Assembly (NCBI GenBank): GCA_003134045.1
Contig: PLAH01000116.1
Span: 13,044 to 75,152, forward strand
Length of the DNA: 62,109 bases
Direction: 5' to 3'
DNA from: Gammaproteobacteria bacterium
GTDB lineage: Bacteria; Pseudomonadota; Gammaproteobacteria; Steroidobacterales; Steroidobacteraceae
The notes beneath the pieces are model-generated. The model was not told where the DNA came from. It searched no databases and saw only the letters and a program-made list of their open reading frames with translations. The position numbers and the translations under genes are program-made. Within the stretch, counting starts at the first letter, position 1; every line of letters starts with the position of its first letter. Below, in pieces: positions 8,853 through 18,980 of this stretch.

Positions 8853-10799
8853 CTAAATCTCCCAGTTGAGATCGCCCTGGCCTGAGTAGGCCTCGATGAT
8901 GCCGGCGCCGCGCAAATGAGCGATCACCTGCGTGGCCGCCGCCTCCGGCGCCAGCAGCGCCGTGTCCAGGCGGATTTCCGGTGCTTCCGGCGCCTCGTAC
9001 GGCGAGTCGATGCCCGTGAAATTCTTCAGTTCGCCGCGGCGCGCCTTTTTATACAGCCCCTTCACATCGCGCGCTTCGGCCGCCGCCAGCGGCGTGTCGA
9101 CGAACACCTCGAAGAACTCGCCCGGCGCGACCAGTCCGCGCGCCATGCGCCGCTCCGAGCGGAACGGCGAGATGAACGACACCAGCACGATGAGCCCGGC
9201 GTCGACCATGAGCCGCGCCACTTCGGCGACGCGGCGAATATTCTCGACGCGATCCTGGTCGGTGAAGCCCAGATCCTTGTTGAGCCCGTGGCGCACGTTG
9301 TCGCCGTCCAGGAGGTAGGTCTGCCGCCCGTCCGCGTGCAGCTGCTTCTCCACCAGATTGGCGATGGTCGACTTGCCGGCGCCGGACAATCCCGTGAACC
9401 ACAAGATGCAGGGCTTCTGGTGACTCAGCAGCGCGCGCGAGGCCTTGTTCACATCGAGCGCCTGCCAGTGCACGTTTTGCGAACGGCGCAGCGCAAAGTG
9501 CAGCAGCCCCGCTCCGACGGTGTTGTTGGTCAAGCGGTCGATCAGAATGAAGCCCCCCAGCACCCGGCTGTCCTTGTACGGCTCGAACGCGATGGCGCTG
9601 CTCAGTTCGAGTCCGCACACGCCGATGTCGTTGAGGTCCAGTTTCCTGGCGGCGAGATGTTCCAAGGTGTTGACGTTCACCCGATACTTGATCGGCGCCA
9701 CGGTCGCCGTCACGGTCTTGGTGCCGATTTTGAGCAGGTACGCCCGGCCCTGCAGCAGCGGCTCGTCGTGCATCCAGACGATGGTGGCCTCGAATTGATT
9801 GGCCACGGCCGGCGGCGCGTCGGCGGCGCACAGCACATCGCCGCGGCTCACGTCGATTTCCTCGGTCAAGGTCAGGGTCACCGATTGCGCCGCCACCGCT
9901 TGCTCGACGTCCCGGTCCCCCACCAGGATCCGGGCCACCGAACTGCGGCGCCCCGAGGGCAGCACGCGCACCGTATCGCCGCGGCGCACGCCGCCGCTCG
10001 CGATGAGCCCGGCGAACCCCCGAAACTCAGGGTTCGGCCGATTGACCCACTGCACCGGCATGCGGAATGGGGCGCCCTCCGCGTCGTCGGCGAGCGTCAC
10101 GTTTTCCAGGTGCTCGAGCAGCGCAGGGCCGCGGTACCAGGCGCATCGCCCGCTGCGCGCGACCACATTGTCGCCCGCCACCGCCGAGACCGGGATGCAC
10201 GTGATCGCCGTGAGGTCGATCTGGCGCGCGAACCCGCGGTAGTCCCGCTCGATGGCGGTGAATACCTCCTCGGAGTAATCCACCAGGTCCATCTTGTTGA
10301 CGGCCAGCACCACCTGCCGTATCCCGAGCAGCGCCGCCAGATAGCTGTGGCGCCGGGTCTGCGTGAGCACCCCCTTGCGTGCATCCACCAAGATCACGGC
10401 GAGATCGGCGTTGGAAGCGCCGGTCACCATGTTGCGCGTGTACTGCTCGTGCCCCGGCGTATCCGCCACGATGAACTTGCGCCGCTCGGTGGAGAAGAAC
10501 CGGTAGGCCACGTCGATGGTGATCCCCTGCTCGCGCTCGGCGGCCAATCCGTCCACCAGCAGCGCATAGTCGAGTTCGCCGCCGCGGGTGCCGATTCTCT
10601 TCGAATCGTCCTCGAGCGTCTCGAGCTGATCCTCGAAGATCATCTTCGAGTCGTGCAGCAGCCGGCCGATGAGCGAGGACTTGCCGTCGTCCACCGATCC
10701 GCAGGTAATGAACCGCAACAAGCCCTTGTGCGCATGCCGGGTCAGGTACTCCTCGATATCGGCCGCGGCGGCGGCGAGCTGCGCAAAGTCCGAGGACAT
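8853..10799 (-). CDS. cysNC: Bifunctional sulfate adenylyltransferase subunit 1 / APS kinase
   Basis: 648 residues fusing two enzymes. The CysN part (about 1-440) has the GTPase motifs [17 protein letters not shown] and NKMD; it powers adenylyl transfer from ATP to sulfate. The CysC part (about 455-630) starts with the P-loop GLSGAGKST and contains [14 protein letters not shown] and [17 protein letters not shown], and phosphorylates APS to PAPS. The start overlaps the stop of cysD, its heterodimer partner. The fused form is common in proteobacteria. It is the last gene of the metK operon here. PAPS can feed assimilatory reduction or sulfotransferases; no sulfotransferase or PAPS reductase is in the window. 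Confidence 0.97.
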   Translation of the reverse strand: MSSDFAQLAAAAADIEEYLTRHAHKGLLRFITCGSVDDGKSSLIGRLLHDSKMIFEDQLETLEDDSKRIGTRGGELDYALLVDGLAAEREQGITIDVAYRFFSTERRKFIVADTPGHEQYTRNMVTGASNADLAVILVDARKGVLTQTRRHSYLAALLGIRQVVLAVNKMDLVDYSEEVFTAIERDYRGFARQIDLTAITCIPVSAVAGDNVVARSGRCAWYRGPALLEHLENVTLADDAEGAPFRMPVQWVNRPNPEFRGFAGLIASGGVRRGDTVRVLPSGRRSSVARILVGDRDVEQAVAAQSVTLTLTEEIDVSRGDVLCAADAPPAVANQFEATIVWMHDEPLLQGRAYLLKIGTKTVTATVAPIKYRVNVNTLEHLAARKLDLNDIGVCGLELSSAIAFEPYKDSRVLGGFILIDRLTNNTVGAGLLHFALRRSQNVHWQALDVNKASRALLSHQKPCILWFTGLSGAGKSTIANLVEKQLHADGRQTYLLDGDNVRHGLNKDLGFTDQDRVENIRRVAEVARLMVDAGLIVLVSFISPFRSERRMARGLVAPGEFFEVFVDTPLAAAEARDVKGLYKKARRGELKNFTGIDSPYEAPEAPEIRLDTALLAPEAAATQVIAHLRGAGIIEAYSGQGDLNWEI

Positions 10800-11698
10800 C
10801 AGAAATAACCCTCCTGCTTCTTCTTTTCCATGGAGGCCGCGCCCTCCTGGTCGACCAGGCGGCCCTGGCGCTCCGAGCCCCGGGCGAGCAGCATTTCGCG
10901 GATCACCAGCGGCAAGGTGTCCGCGGTGCTCAAGGTGGCACCGGTGAGCGGATAATCGCCCAGCGTCCGAAAGCGCACGTTCAGCATCTCGACCCGGTCG
11001 TCCGCGGCCAGCGGCAGCCGGTCGTCATCGACCATCAAGAGCTGCCCGCCGCGGCGCACGACGGGGCGCGGCTTGGCGAAATACAACGGCACGATGGGCA
11101 CGTTTTCCACGTGGATGTACTGCCACACGTCGAGCTCGGTCCAGTTCGACAGCGGGAAGACGCGAATGCTCTCGCCGGGGTTCTTGCGGGTGTTGTACAG
11201 CTGCCAGAGTTCGGGACGCTGATTCTTGGGATCCCAGCGGTGCTGCACCGAGCGGAACGAGAACACCCGCTCCTTGGCGCGGCTCTTCTCCTCGTCGCGG
11301 CGGCCGCCGCCGAAGGCGGCATCGAAACCGTGCGCGTCGAGCGCCTGGCGCAATGCCTGCGTCAGCATCAGATCGGAGTACACGGCACCGTGCGACCACG
11401 GTTTCACGCCGGCCCGCACGCCTTCCTCGTTGGTATGCACCAGCAGATCCAAGCCATGACGCTGCGCCGCGGCATCCCGGAACGTCAGCATTTCCCGGAA
11501 GTCCCAGCCGGTGGCGATTTGCAGCAGCGGGAACGGCAGCTTGGCGGGGGCGAAGGCTTTCAGCGCGAGATGCAGCATCACCGAGCTGTCCTTGCCGATC
11601 GAATACAGCATGACCGGCTTGTCGCACTCGGCCACGACCTCCCGGAGAATGTGGATGCTCTCGGCCTCCAGCCGCTGCAGATAATCGAGGCGGGACAT
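10799..11698 (-). CDS. cysD: Sulfate adenylyltransferase subunit 2
   Basis: 299 residues, full length for the family. The PP-loop signature SIGKDSS lies at 33-39, and later hallmarks include [32 protein letters not shown] and a C-terminal [10 protein letters not shown] typical of CysD. It transfers AMP from ATP to sulfate together with CysN. Its ATG directly follows the stop of scoB with no gap, and its stop overlaps the start of cysNC, so all three are co-translated. The link to scoAB and metK rather than to other cys genes is uncommon. Confidence 0.97.
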   Translation of the reverse strand: MSRLDYLQRLEAESIHILREVVAECDKPVMLYSIGKDSSVMLHLALKAFAPAKLPFPLLQIATGWDFREMLTFRDAAAQRHGLDLLVHTNEEGVRAGVKPWSHGAVYSDLMLTQALRQALDAHGFDAAFGGGRRDEEKSRAKERVFSFRSVQHRWDPKNQRPELWQLYNTRKNPGESIRVFPLSNWTELDVWQYIHVENVPIVPLYFAKPRPVVRRGGQLLMVDDDRLPLAADDRVEMLNVRFRTLGDYPLTGATLSTADTLPLVIREMLLARGSERQGRLVDQEGAASMEKKKQEGYF

Positions 11699-12334
11699 CT
11701 ATCCCAGGAAGTGCGCGGGCGTCTTCGAACGAATCTCTTCGGCGCTGATGCCCGGTGCGAGTTCGATGAGTTCGAAGGAATCCTGGCGCGTGGCCCGCGA
11801 GAATACCGCAAGATCCGTGATCACCATGTCGACGCAATTGGCGCCGGTCAGCGGCAACTCGCAGCGTGGCTTGAACTTGGGCTCCCCGTCCTTCGAGGTG
11901 TGATCCATGACCACCACGACGCGTTTCACGCCGGCCACGAGGTCCATGGCGCCGCCCATGCCCTTGATCATCTTGCCCGGGATCATCCAATTCGCGAGGT
12001 CGCCGTTCTCGGAGACCTCCATCGCGCCCAGGATGGCCATGTCGATGTGGCCGCCGCGAATCATCGCAAAGCTGTCGGCGGACGAAAAATACGAGCTCAT
12101 GGGCAGTTCGCTGATGGTCTGCTTGCCCGCATTGATGAGGTCGGCGTCCTCCTCGCCGGCGAACGGAAACGGGCCGATGCCGAGCATCCCGTTCTCGGAC
12201 TGCAGCACCACTTTCATGCCCGGCGGGATGTAGTTGGCGACCAGGGTGGGAATCCCGATCCCCAGGTTCACATAGAAGCCATCCTTGAGCTCGCGCGCCG
12301 CGCGCGCGGCCAGATCTTCACGAGACCAGGGCAT
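11699..12334 (-). CDS. scoB: 3-oxoacid CoA-transferase, subunit B
   Basis: 211 residues. The conserved [11 protein letters not shown] segment holds Glu47, which by homology forms the glutamyl-CoA intermediate. The preceding [13 protein letters not shown] and the later [12 protein letters not shown] are also typical. The enzyme moves CoA between succinyl-CoA and acetoacetate or similar 3-oxoacids in the cytoplasm. It overlaps scoA by 17 bp. Family members act in ketone-body or 3-oxoacid use; there is no beta-oxidation or hydroxybutyrate gene nearby to fix the substrate. Confidence 0.93.
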   Translation of the reverse strand: MPWSREDLAARAARELKDGFYVNLGIGIPTLVANYIPPGMKVVLQSENGMLGIGPFPFAGEEDADLINAGKQTISELPMSSYFSSADSFAMIRGGHIDMAILGAMEVSENGDLANWMIPGKMIKGMGGAMDLVAGVKRVVVVMDHTSKDGEPKFKPRCELPLTGANCVDMVITDLAVFSRATRQDSFELIELAPGISAEEIRSKTPAHFLG

Positions 12335-13055
12335 GGGAAGACTCCGTGCGCGGGCGGACCGTGCGCTTTTCGATCGGTTTGGTGTAGGGACTGCCGTTGA
12401 TGATGCGTTGCACGTAGATGCCGGGCGTATGGATGGCGTCCGGGTCGAGTTCGCCCGGCTCCACCAACTCCTCCACTTCGGCGACCGTGATGCGCCCCGC
12501 GGTGGCCATGTTCGGATTGAAGTTACGCGCCGTCTTGCGATAGATGAGATTCCCCTCCGTGTCCCCCTTCCAGGCCTTGACCAGGGACACGTCGGTCACG
12601 ATGCCGGTCTCCAGGATGTACGTTTCGCCGTTCACCACGCGCGTCTCCTTGCCCTCGGCCACCAAGGTGCCGGCGCCGGTCTTGGTGAAGAACGCGTAAA
12701 TGCCGGCGCCGCCCGCGCGCACGCGCTCGGCCATGGTGCCCTGCGGATTGAATTCGAGCTCGAGTTCGCCCGCGAGATATTGGCGTTCGAACTCCTTGTT
12801 CTCGCCCACATACGAGGAAATCATCTTGCGGATCTGGCGCGTTTTGAGCAGCAGACCCAAACCCGCACCGTCGATGCCCGCATTGTTCGATACCACCGTC
12901 AGATCGCGCACGCCGGAATCGCGCAACGCGCCGATGAGCTTGTCGGGCACGCCGCACAGGCCGAATCCGCCGCAGCACAGCGTCATGCCGTCGTTGAGAA
13001 TGCCGCGCAGCGCGCTGGCAGCATCCGGGTAGACCTTGGATGTCAGGGTAGTCAA
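12318..13055 (-). CDS. scoA: 3-oxoacid CoA-transferase, subunit A
   Basis: 245 residues from the TTG at 13055, chosen because GGAGGG precedes it at good spacing and the family start ([16 protein letters not shown]) begins here; frames further upstream read through duplicated folD sequence. [11 protein letters not shown] (about 28-37) is the CoA-binding glycine motif, and the protein also has [14 protein letters not shown]. It forms the hetero-oligomer with ScoB. The start region is one copy of a 50-bp tandem duplication that also contains the 3' end of folD, so its translation signal is a duplicated piece of folD. Confidence 0.93.
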   Translation of the reverse strand: MTTLTSKVYPDAASALRGILNDGMTLCCGGFGLCGVPDKLIGALRDSGVRDLTVVSNNAGIDGAGLGLLLKTRQIRKMISSYVGENKEFERQYLAGELELEFNPQGTMAERVRAGGAGIYAFFTKTGAGTLVAEGKETRVVNGETYILETGIVTDVSLVKAWKGDTEGNLIYRKTARNFNPNMATAGRITVAEVEELVEPGELDPDAIHTPGIYVQRIINGSPYTKPIEKRTVRPRTESSHALVS

Positions 13056-13132
13056 CCGTTCGCCCTCCGTTCCGCCGCGTCCCGCTTGGATCTTGTGGTA
13101 GTCAACCGTGCGCCCTCCGTTCCGCCGCATCC
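13047..13132. repeat. Tandem duplication of the folD-scoA junction
   Basis: Two copies of about 36 bp, 13047-13082 and 13097-13132, are offset by exactly 50 bp and differ at two positions in the first 35. The right copy contains the real folD stop; the left contains the TTG start and ribosome site of scoA. In the right copy the equivalent TTG overlaps the folD TGA, which suggests scoA originally began there. Confidence 0.85.
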
Positions 13133-13962
13133 ACCGTGTTGGACAGCAGCATTGCAATCGTCATGGGTCCGATGCCGCCGGGAACGGGCGTGATCCACGC
13201 CGCGCGCTCCGCCGCCACCGCGTATTCTACATCGCCGACCAGGCGTCCCGCCTCGGTCCGGTTGATGCCCACGTCGAACACGGCGGCACCGGGGCGAATC
13301 CACGCGCCGCGCACCATGCCGGGTTTGCCCACCGCCGCGACCACGAGCTCGGCCCGCTCGACTTCGGACTGCAGATCGCGCGTGCGCGTGTGGCATACCG
13401 TCACGGTGGCGCCCGCCAGCATCAATTCCAGGGCCATGGGCCGGCCGACGATGTTGGAGGCGCCGACCACCGTCGCCCGCAACCCCGTGAGGCCAATGCC
13501 GTATTCCTGCGCCAGGCGGATCACACCGAACGGCGTGCACGGGCGCAACCGCGGCCGCTTCTGCGCCAGGAGGCCGGTGTTATACGGATGGAATCCATCC
13601 ACGTCCTTGGCCGGGTCGACCAAGTCCATGATTTCATTGGCGTCCAGGCCGTTCGGCAGGGGCAGCTGTACGAGGATGCCATCGACTTCGGGAGCGTCGT
13701 TCAAGGCCTTGACCTGCGCCACCAAGGCCGCACGGGCGATATGATCCGGCAGATCGAACGCAAAGGACTCGATGCCGGCCTCGTCGCAGGCCAGCCGCTT
13801 GTTACGGACGTACACCGCCGAGGCCGGATCCGAGCCTACTTTGACCACCGCAAGCCCCGGTGCTCGCCCGTGCGCCGCCGTGAAGCCCGCAGCGCGCACT
13901 CGGACCTCCGCGCGCACGCGCGCGGCGACGGCCTTGCCATCCAGAATCGCAGCCTTGGACAT
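13102..13962 (-). CDS. folD: Methylenetetrahydrofolate dehydrogenase / methenyl-THF cyclohydrolase
   Basis: 286 residues, normal length. Tyr51 and Lys55 of YVRNK are the catalytic pair, VQLPLP and DVDGFHPYN follow, the NADP-binding loop is GASNIVGRP, and [10 protein letters not shown] lies near residue 260. It interconverts 5,10-methylene- and 10-formyl-tetrahydrofolate, supplying one-carbon units for methionine and purines. It starts 2 bp after ahcY. Between ahcY and the CoA-transferase genes it ties folate one-carbon flow to the methyl cycle; metF is the more common partner at this spot and is absent. Confidence 0.97.
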   Translation of the reverse strand: MSKAAILDGKAVAARVRAEVRVRAAGFTAAHGRAPGLAVVKVGSDPASAVYVRNKRLACDEAGIESFAFDLPDHIARAALVAQVKALNDAPEVDGILVQLPLPNGLDANEIMDLVDPAKDVDGFHPYNTGLLAQKRPRLRPCTPFGVIRLAQEYGIGLTGLRATVVGASNIVGRPMALELMLAGATVTVCHTRTRDLQSEVERAELVVAAVGKPGMVRGAWIRPGAAVFDVGINRTEAGRLVGDVEYAVAAERAAWITPVPGGIGPMTIAMLLSNTVDAAERRAHG

Positions 13963-13964
13963 GG

Positions 13965-15377
13965 CTAGTACCGGTAATGCTCGGCTTTGTACGGACCCTG
14001 CTTCGACACGCCAATGTACTTGGCCTGCTCAGCGGTCAATTCGGTGAGCATAGCGCCCAATTTGGACAGCTGCAGCCGGGCCACCTTCTCATCGAGATGC
14101 TTCGGCAGCACGTACACGCCGATCGGGTACTTCGCCGTGTCCGCGAACAGCTCGATCTGCGCCAGCACCTGATTCGCGAACGAGGAGCTCATGACATAGG
14201 ACGGATGGCCCGTGCCGCAGCCTAAGTTCACCAAGCGGCCCTCGGCCAGCAGGATGATGCGCTTGCCGTCGGGAAAAATGACATGGTCGACCTGCGGCTT
14301 GATGTTGTCCCAGGTGTACTGCTTCAACGCGGCCACCTCGATCTCGTTGTCGAAATGTCCGATGTTGCAGACGATGGCCTGGTCCTTCATGCGCTTCATG
14401 TGATCGAGCGTGATGACGTGGTAGTTGCCGGTGGCCGAGACGAAGATGTCGGCCTTGTCGGCGGCATAGTCCATGGTGACGACCCGGTAGCCTTCCATCG
14501 CCGCCTGCAAGGCGCAGATCGGATCGATCTCGGTGACCCACACTTGAGCCGACAAGGCGCGCAGTGCCTGCGCCGAGCCCTTGCCCACGTCGCCGTAGCC
14601 CACCACCAGGGCCACCTTGCCCGCAATCATCACGTCGGTGGCGCGCTTGATGGCATCCACCAACGACTCGCGGCAGCCGTACAAGTTGTCGAACTTCGAC
14701 TTGGTCACCGAGTCGTTGACGTTGAACGCCGGGAACGCCAATTGACCGTCCTTGGCCATCTGATAGAGCCGTTTGACGCCCGTGGTCGTCTCCTCGGTGA
14801 CGCCCTTGATCTTCGCCAAGCGCGTCGAATACCACTTCGGATCGAGCTTGAGCTTCGCCTTGATGGCGGCGAACAACAAGGTCTCCTCCTCGCTGCCCGG
14901 CTTGGAAATCACCGCCGCGTCTTTCTCCGCGCGCGCGCCCAAGTGCAGCAGCAACGTGGCATCGCCGCCGTCGTCCAGAATCATGTTCGAGTAGCCGCCG
15001 TCGCTCCAATCGAAGATGCGGTGCGTGTAATCCCAGTACTCGGCCAGCGACTCGCCCTTGACGGCGAACACCGGCGTGCCGCCCTCGGCGATGGCGGCGG
15101 CGGCATGGTCCTGGGTCGAATAGATGTTGCACGAGGCCCAGCGGCACTCTGCCCCCAAGGCATTCAAGGTCTCGATGAGCACCGCCGTCTGGATGGTCAT
15201 GTGCAGCGAACCCGTGATGCGCGCGCCCTTGAGCGGCTGTTTCGCCGCATATTCATGGCGAATGGCCATGAGGCCGGGCATTTCCGTCTCGGCAATCTTG
15301 ATTTCCTTGCGGCCCCAGGCCGCGAGGCTCAGGTCCTTGACCAGGTAATCGGGCTGGGATTTGACTTGTGCATTCAT
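13965..15377 (-). CDS. ahcY: Adenosylhomocysteinase
   Basis: 470 residues with the whole family pattern: [14 protein letters not shown] near the N-terminus, the NAD loop [11 protein letters not shown] near 258, [10 protein letters not shown], and the conserved C-terminal YKAEHYRY. It splits S-adenosylhomocysteine into homocysteine and adenosine, relieving product inhibition of methyltransferases. GGAG sits 9 bases before the ATG. The 42-bp gap to metK is too short for a SAH riboswitch. The adenosine released can be used by the kinase encoded at the head of the operon. Confidence 0.98.
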   Translation of the reverse strand: MNAQVKSQPDYLVKDLSLAAWGRKEIKIAETEMPGLMAIRHEYAAKQPLKGARITGSLHMTIQTAVLIETLNALGAECRWASCNIYSTQDHAAAAIAEGGTPVFAVKGESLAEYWDYTHRIFDWSDGGYSNMILDDGGDATLLLHLGARAEKDAAVISKPGSEEETLLFAAIKAKLKLDPKWYSTRLAKIKGVTEETTTGVKRLYQMAKDGQLAFPAFNVNDSVTKSKFDNLYGCRESLVDAIKRATDVMIAGKVALVVGYGDVGKGSAQALRALSAQVWVTEIDPICALQAAMEGYRVVTMDYAADKADIFVSATGNYHVITLDHMKRMKDQAIVCNIGHFDNEIEVAALKQYTWDNIKPQVDHVIFPDGKRIILLAEGRLVNLGCGTGHPSYVMSSSFANQVLAQIELFADTAKYPIGVYVLPKHLDEKVARLQLSKLGAMLTELTAEQAKYIGVSKQGPYKAEHYRY

Positions 15378-15419
15378 TGAATTCGACTCCGGTGGGAAAT
15401 TTGGAGGTGACGGGCGGCT

Positions 15420-16592
15420 TCAGGCCGCGCGCGTGCCCTTCAGTTCGCGCGCGAGAGCGGCCGCCTTGTCGGTATGCTCCCAGGTGAACTCCGCTTCCTT
15501 GCGGCCGAAATGTCCGTAGGAAGCGGTCTTTTGATAGATGGGCCGCGCCAGGTCCAGCATTTCGCGCAGGCCGAACGGCGTCAAGTCGAAGTGCTCGCGC
15601 ACGATCTGGGTCAGCCGCTCGTCCGCGAGCTTACCCGTGCCGAAGGTCTCGACCATGATGGAGGTGGGCTCGGCCACGCCGATGGCGTAGGAGACTTGGA
15701 CCTCGCAGCGTTCCGCGAGGCCGGCGGCGACGATGTTCTTGGCGACGTAGCGTGCGGCGTAGGCCGCCGAGCGATCCACCTTCGAGGGATCCTTGCCCGA
15801 AAAGGCGCCGCCGCCGTGGCGGGCGAAGCCGCCGTACGTGTCGACGATGATCTTGCGGCCGGTGAGGCCGCAGTCGCCCACCGGGCCGCCGATGACGAAC
15901 CGGCCCGTGGGGTTGATGTGATACTTGGTGCGCTTGTCGATCCATTTGGCCGGCAGCACCGGCTTCAAGATTTCCTCCATCACCGCTTCGCGCAGCTGCT
16001 TGGTGCTGATGTCGTCCGAATGCTGGGTCGACAGGACCACCGCTTCGAGACCCACGGGCTTGTCGTTTTCGTAGCGCAGCGTCACCTGGCTCTTGGCATC
16101 GGGCCGCAGCCACGGCAATTTGCCGTTCTTGCGCACATGGGCCTGGCGCTTGACCAGCCGGTGCGCGAGCGTGATGGGCGCCGGCATCAGCACGTCGGTT
16201 TCATTGGTGGCATAGCCGAACATCAGGCCCTGGTCGCCCGCGCCCTGCTTGCGCTCGTCCTTGCGATCGACGCCCTGGGCGATGTCGGGCGATTGCTTGC
16301 CGATGATGTTGAGCACACCGCAGCTGGCGCCGTCGAAGCCCATGTCCGAATGGTCGTAGCCGATGTCGAGCACGGTCTTGCGCACCAGGGCTTCCACGTC
16401 CACCCAGGCACTGGTGGTGACCTCGCCGGCGACGATCACGACGCCGGTCTTGACCATCGTTTCGCAGGCCACCCGGCCGCGCGGGTCGGCGGTCAGGATG
16501 GCGTCCAGCACGGCGTCGGAGATCTGATCGGCAATTTTGTCCGGGTGACCTTCAGAAACCGATTCGGACGTAAAAGAAAAGCTCTTGCTCAT
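15420..16592 (-). CDS. metK: S-adenosylmethionine synthetase
   Basis: 390 residues. The signatures are [17 protein letters not shown] (15-31), [13 protein letters not shown] (about 117-129) and [16 protein letters not shown]. It makes SAM from methionine and ATP in the cytoplasm. AGGA lies 8 bases before the ATG, within the end of the preceding kinase gene, so the two are one transcript. Besides general methylation, SAM would be used by the four methyltransferases of the right polysaccharide locus. No SAM riboswitch is seen upstream; the gap is only 10 bp. Confidence 0.98.
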   Translation of the reverse strand: MSKSFSFTSESVSEGHPDKIADQISDAVLDAILTADPRGRVACETMVKTGVVIVAGEVTTSAWVDVEALVRKTVLDIGYDHSDMGFDGASCGVLNIIGKQSPDIAQGVDRKDERKQGAGDQGLMFGYATNETDVLMPAPITLAHRLVKRQAHVRKNGKLPWLRPDAKSQVTLRYENDKPVGLEAVVLSTQHSDDISTKQLREAVMEEILKPVLPAKWIDKRTKYHINPTGRFVIGGPVGDCGLTGRKIIVDTYGGFARHGGGAFSGKDPSKVDRSAAYAARYVAKNIVAAGLAERCEVQVSYAIGVAEPTSIMVETFGTGKLADERLTQIVREHFDLTPFGLREMLDLARPIYQKTASYGHFGRKEAEFTWEHTDKAAALARELKGTRAA

Positions 16593-16602
16593 GGTGTGTT
16601 CC

Positions 16603-17556
16603 TCAACCGAAAATGTCTTGATAATTGCGGTCGAATTCGGACCGCGTAAATTCGTGGTTCTGGGGCCCGCGGGATTCGATTTTCATCGAGCCCATCAACG
16701 AGGCCATCCGGCCCGTAGTCTCCCAATCCAAGCCGTGCAGCAAGCCGTGGATTAGACCAGCACGGTAGGCATCGCCGCAACCCGTGGGATCGACCACCGC
16801 GCGCGGCTTCACCGCGGGCACCGTGATCGTACCCTCCTTCGTGTAAATGACCGAGCCCTCGGCCCCCTGGGTCACGATCAATGCCTCGACCCGGGCGACG
16901 ATGTCCGCCGCGCTCGAGCCGGTTTTCTGCTGCAGCATCCCCCATTCATAGTCGTTGACGGCCACGTAGCTGGCCTGGTCGATGAACACCGCGAGGTCGT
17001 CCGCGTCGAACATGGGCAGCCCCTGACCGGGATCGAAAATGAAGGGAATGCCGGCCGCCTTGAATTGCGCCGCGTGTTCGATCATCGCCTGCCGGCCGTC
17101 CGGAGCGACGATGCCTAAGGTAACGCGCGACCCGGCGGCGTCCGCAATTTTATTGACATGAGCATATTGCATTGCGCCCGGATGGAACGCCGTGATCTGG
17201 TTGTCGTCGAGATCCGTGGTAATGAAGGCCTGGGCGGTAAACGTGCCGTCCACCACTTTGATGTAATCGGCGTTGAGCCCTTGGGCCGCCATGCGCGCGC
17301 GATACGGCGCGAAGTCCTCTCCCGCGGTCGCCATGGCAATGCCCTCGTCTCCCAGCAAATTCAGGCCGTAGGCAATGTTGGCGGCACAGCCGCCGAACTC
17401 GCGGCGCATTTCCGGCACCAGAAACGCCACATTCAAGATATGCAGCTTGTCGGGGAGGATGTGGGCCTTGAAACGGTCCGGAAACACCAGGATCGTATCG
17501 TAAGCGACCGATCCGCAAATCAAGGCGGTCTTGCGGCCGCCGGTCTCATTCGCCAT
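16603..17556 (-). CDS. PfkB-family kinase, probable adenosine kinase
   Basis: 317 residues. The motifs are [11 protein letters not shown] near residue 55 and [13 protein letters not shown] near 255, whose Asp is the catalytic base and whose GCGD loop forms the anion hole of PfkB kinases. Annotation engines often call this protein a carbohydrate kinase. As first gene of an operon with metK and ahcY it is much better explained as an adenosine kinase that turns adenosine from SAH hydrolysis into AMP. That is inference from context plus the known activity of related proteobacterial proteins. The ribosome site is weak. Confidence 0.85.
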   Translation of the reverse strand: MANETGGRKTALICGSVAYDTILVFPDRFKAHILPDKLHILNVAFLVPEMRREFGGCAANIAYGLNLLGDEGIAMATAGEDFAPYRARMAAQGLNADYIKVVDGTFTAQAFITTDLDDNQITAFHPGAMQYAHVNKIADAAGSRVTLGIVAPDGRQAMIEHAAQFKAAGIPFIFDPGQGLPMFDADDLAVFIDQASYVAVNDYEWGMLQQKTGSSAADIVARVEALIVTQGAEGSVIYTKEGTITVPAVKPRAVVDPTGCGDAYRAGLIHGLLHGLDWETTGRMASLMGSMKIESRGPQNHEFTRSEFDRNYQDIFG

Positions 17557-17842
17557 CGCACACCCGGTTGGATCAAACCGCTATTCTACCGTCAAACCCA
17601 TGCCGACTGCCTACCCATGCAGCGCCCACCCCCGAAGCGCGCCACGATATCGTTCTTGCGGGAGCCTTCCGGGCGGGCCAAATGAGCCAAACCCGCCTGG
17701 TTGACGGTCGCGGCGTCCACTCGCGGCAGCCGCAGCGGCAACCGCAGCGTCTCCTTGCAATAGGTTGCAATAATCGGGAGGGTGCGACGGTCTTATCGGG
17801 CAGTGAGATTGTTTGTGTCACATTAACGTTAAGGAGAGAACG
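17557..17842. promoter_or_regulatory. Divergent promoter region between the SAM operon and the bufferin operon
   Basis: On the minus strand TAGAAT (17583-17588) is a plausible -10 for the kinase-metK operon, although no good -35 sits at the right distance. On the plus strand two direct copies of TTGCAATA-like sequence start at 17755 and 17765, followed at 17790 by GTCTTAT, which resembles the -10 of ECF sigma promoters. A perfect palindrome TTAACGTTAA (17823-17832) overlaps the AAGGAG ribosome site of bufA and could occlude it. None of these sites can be confirmed by eye. Confidence 0.3.
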
Positions 17843-18106
17843 ATGAAGAAGACCCATGCGACGATTACCGCGATCGGCAGCCTGCTGACCCTGGGCGTGG
17901 CGGTATTTTCCACCCCCACCTTTGCCGCCGACAAGGCCGACATGGAAAAGTGCTATGGCGTTTCCAAAGCCGGCAAGAACGATTGCGCCGGGGCCGCCCA
18001 CGCCTGCTCGGGCCAGTCGAAGATGGACGCCGGCGGCAAGGACTTCATTGCCGTGCCGAAGGGCACCTGCGAGCGCCTCGCGGGCGGCAGCTTGACCGCC
18101 AAGTAA
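17843..18106 (+). CDS. bufA: Bufferin precursor (BufA1, DUF2282)
   Basis: 87 residues. Residues 1-28 are a signal peptide ending TFA, with cleavage predicted before Ala29. The mature part has four cysteines, C37, C48, C55 and C76, in the DUF2282 order [17 protein letters not shown] and PKGTC. DUF2282 proteins encoded with DUF692 and DUF2063 partners are recently described ribosomally made, modified peptides (bufferins) that bind copper in the periplasm; some cysteines become thiooxazole groups and others pair in a disulfide. AAGGAG lies 6 bases before the ATG. bufB follows after 7 bp. Assignment to bufferin type 1 rests on the four-cysteine pattern. Confidence 0.92.
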   Translation: MKKTHATITAIGSLLTLGVAVFSTPTFAADKADMEKCYGVSKAGKNDCAGAAHACSGQSKMDAGGKDFIAVPKGTCERLAGGSLTAK

Positions 18107-18113
18107 GATCGCC

Positions 18114-18980
18114 ATGCCGGACGCAGCGGCTGGCGTTCGCGGTTCGATGCCGGCATCCGCCGGCATCGGTCTGCGGGCCCAACATCACCTGGAGGTGGTC
18201 GCGCACTCGCCCAAGGTGGCGTGGTTCGAGGCGCACAGCGAAAACTACTTCGCCGACGGCGGCTCGCACGTCGAGTGCCTGTCGCGAATACGCGCCCGCT
18301 ACCCCCTGTCGCTGCATGGCGTGGGCCTGTCGTTGGGCTCGGCCGATGAGTTGAATCGAGAGCATCTCGCGAAGCTCGAGCGGGTCATCGCGCGATTCGA
18401 ACCGACGCTCGTGTCGGAGCATGTGTCCTGGGGTTCGGTGCAGGGCCGATTCGCGAACGATTTGCTGCCGCTGCCCTACACCGAAGAAGCATTGCGGCAC
18501 GTGAGCCTGCGGATCGCGCAAGCCCAGGATGCCCTCGGCCGCCGGCTGTTGCTCGAGAACGTGTCGAGCTACCTTGAGTTCGGGTCATCGACGCTGACGG
18601 AATGGGAGTTTCTCGCGGGAGTCGCCGCCGAGTCCGGGTGCGCGATACTCCTGGACCTCAACAACATCTACGTCGCCGCGCAGAACCACGGCTTTGCCTG
18701 CGATGAATACTTACGCGGCATTCCCCCAGGGGTGGTCCAGGAATTTCACCTGGCCGGCCACACTCGCATCGACCTGGACGGCCGGGCGCTGCTCATCGAC
18801 ACCCACGGCGCGCCGGTCTGCGATGCCGTGTGGGACCTGTACCGCGCCGCCCTGCAGCGCTTCGGCGCCGTGCCCACCCTGATCGAGTGGGACACCGACA
18901 TTCCGAGCTTCGACGTACTGCAGGCGGAAGCCTCGAAAGCGGACGCGCTATGCGCGGCAGAGCATGCCACCGCTGCTTGA
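18114..18980 (+). CDS. bufB: DUF692 multinuclear iron enzyme, bufferin-modifying (MbnB-like)
   Basis: 288 residues, the usual length. DUF692 motifs are clear: FEAHSENYF (38-46), LHGVGLSL (67-74), SEHVSW (101-106), LLENVSSY, LLDLNNIYV, HLAGH, DTHG and IEWDTDIP. His, Glu and Asp residues in these bind the iron cluster by analogy with MbnB of methanobactin synthesis. It is expected to oxidise cysteines of BufA in the cytoplasm before export. Its 3' end overlaps bufC by 17 bp, the usual arrangement of this pair. Substrate assignment is by context. Confidence 0.93.
   Translation: MPDAAAGVRGSMPASAGIGLRAQHHLEVVAHSPKVAWFEAHSENYFADGGSHVECLSRIRARYPLSLHGVGLSLGSADELNREHLAKLERVIARFEPTLVSEHVSWGSVQGRFANDLLPLPYTEEALRHVSLRIAQAQDALGRRLLLENVSSYLEFGSSTLTEWEFLAGVAAESGCAILLDLNNIYVAAQNHGFACDEYLRGIPPGVVQEFHLAGHTRIDLDGRALLIDTHGAPVCDAVWDLYRAALQRFGAVPTLIEWDTDIPSFDVLQAEASKADALCAAEHATAA

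Noticed and set aside
8916-10808. A plus-strand frame of 630 codons opposite cysNC
   Set aside because: The product is rich in Arg, His and Gly repeats with no motif, and cysNC on the other strand is certain.
13056-13157. Starting scoA further upstream at an ATG at 13157
   Set aside because: The extra residues come from folD sequence and its duplicate in another frame, and the TTG at 13055 has a good ribosome site and matches the family start.
15378-15419. A possible SAH or SAM riboswitch before ahcY or metK
   Set aside because: The gaps are 42 and 10 bp, too short, and show no conserved stem pattern.
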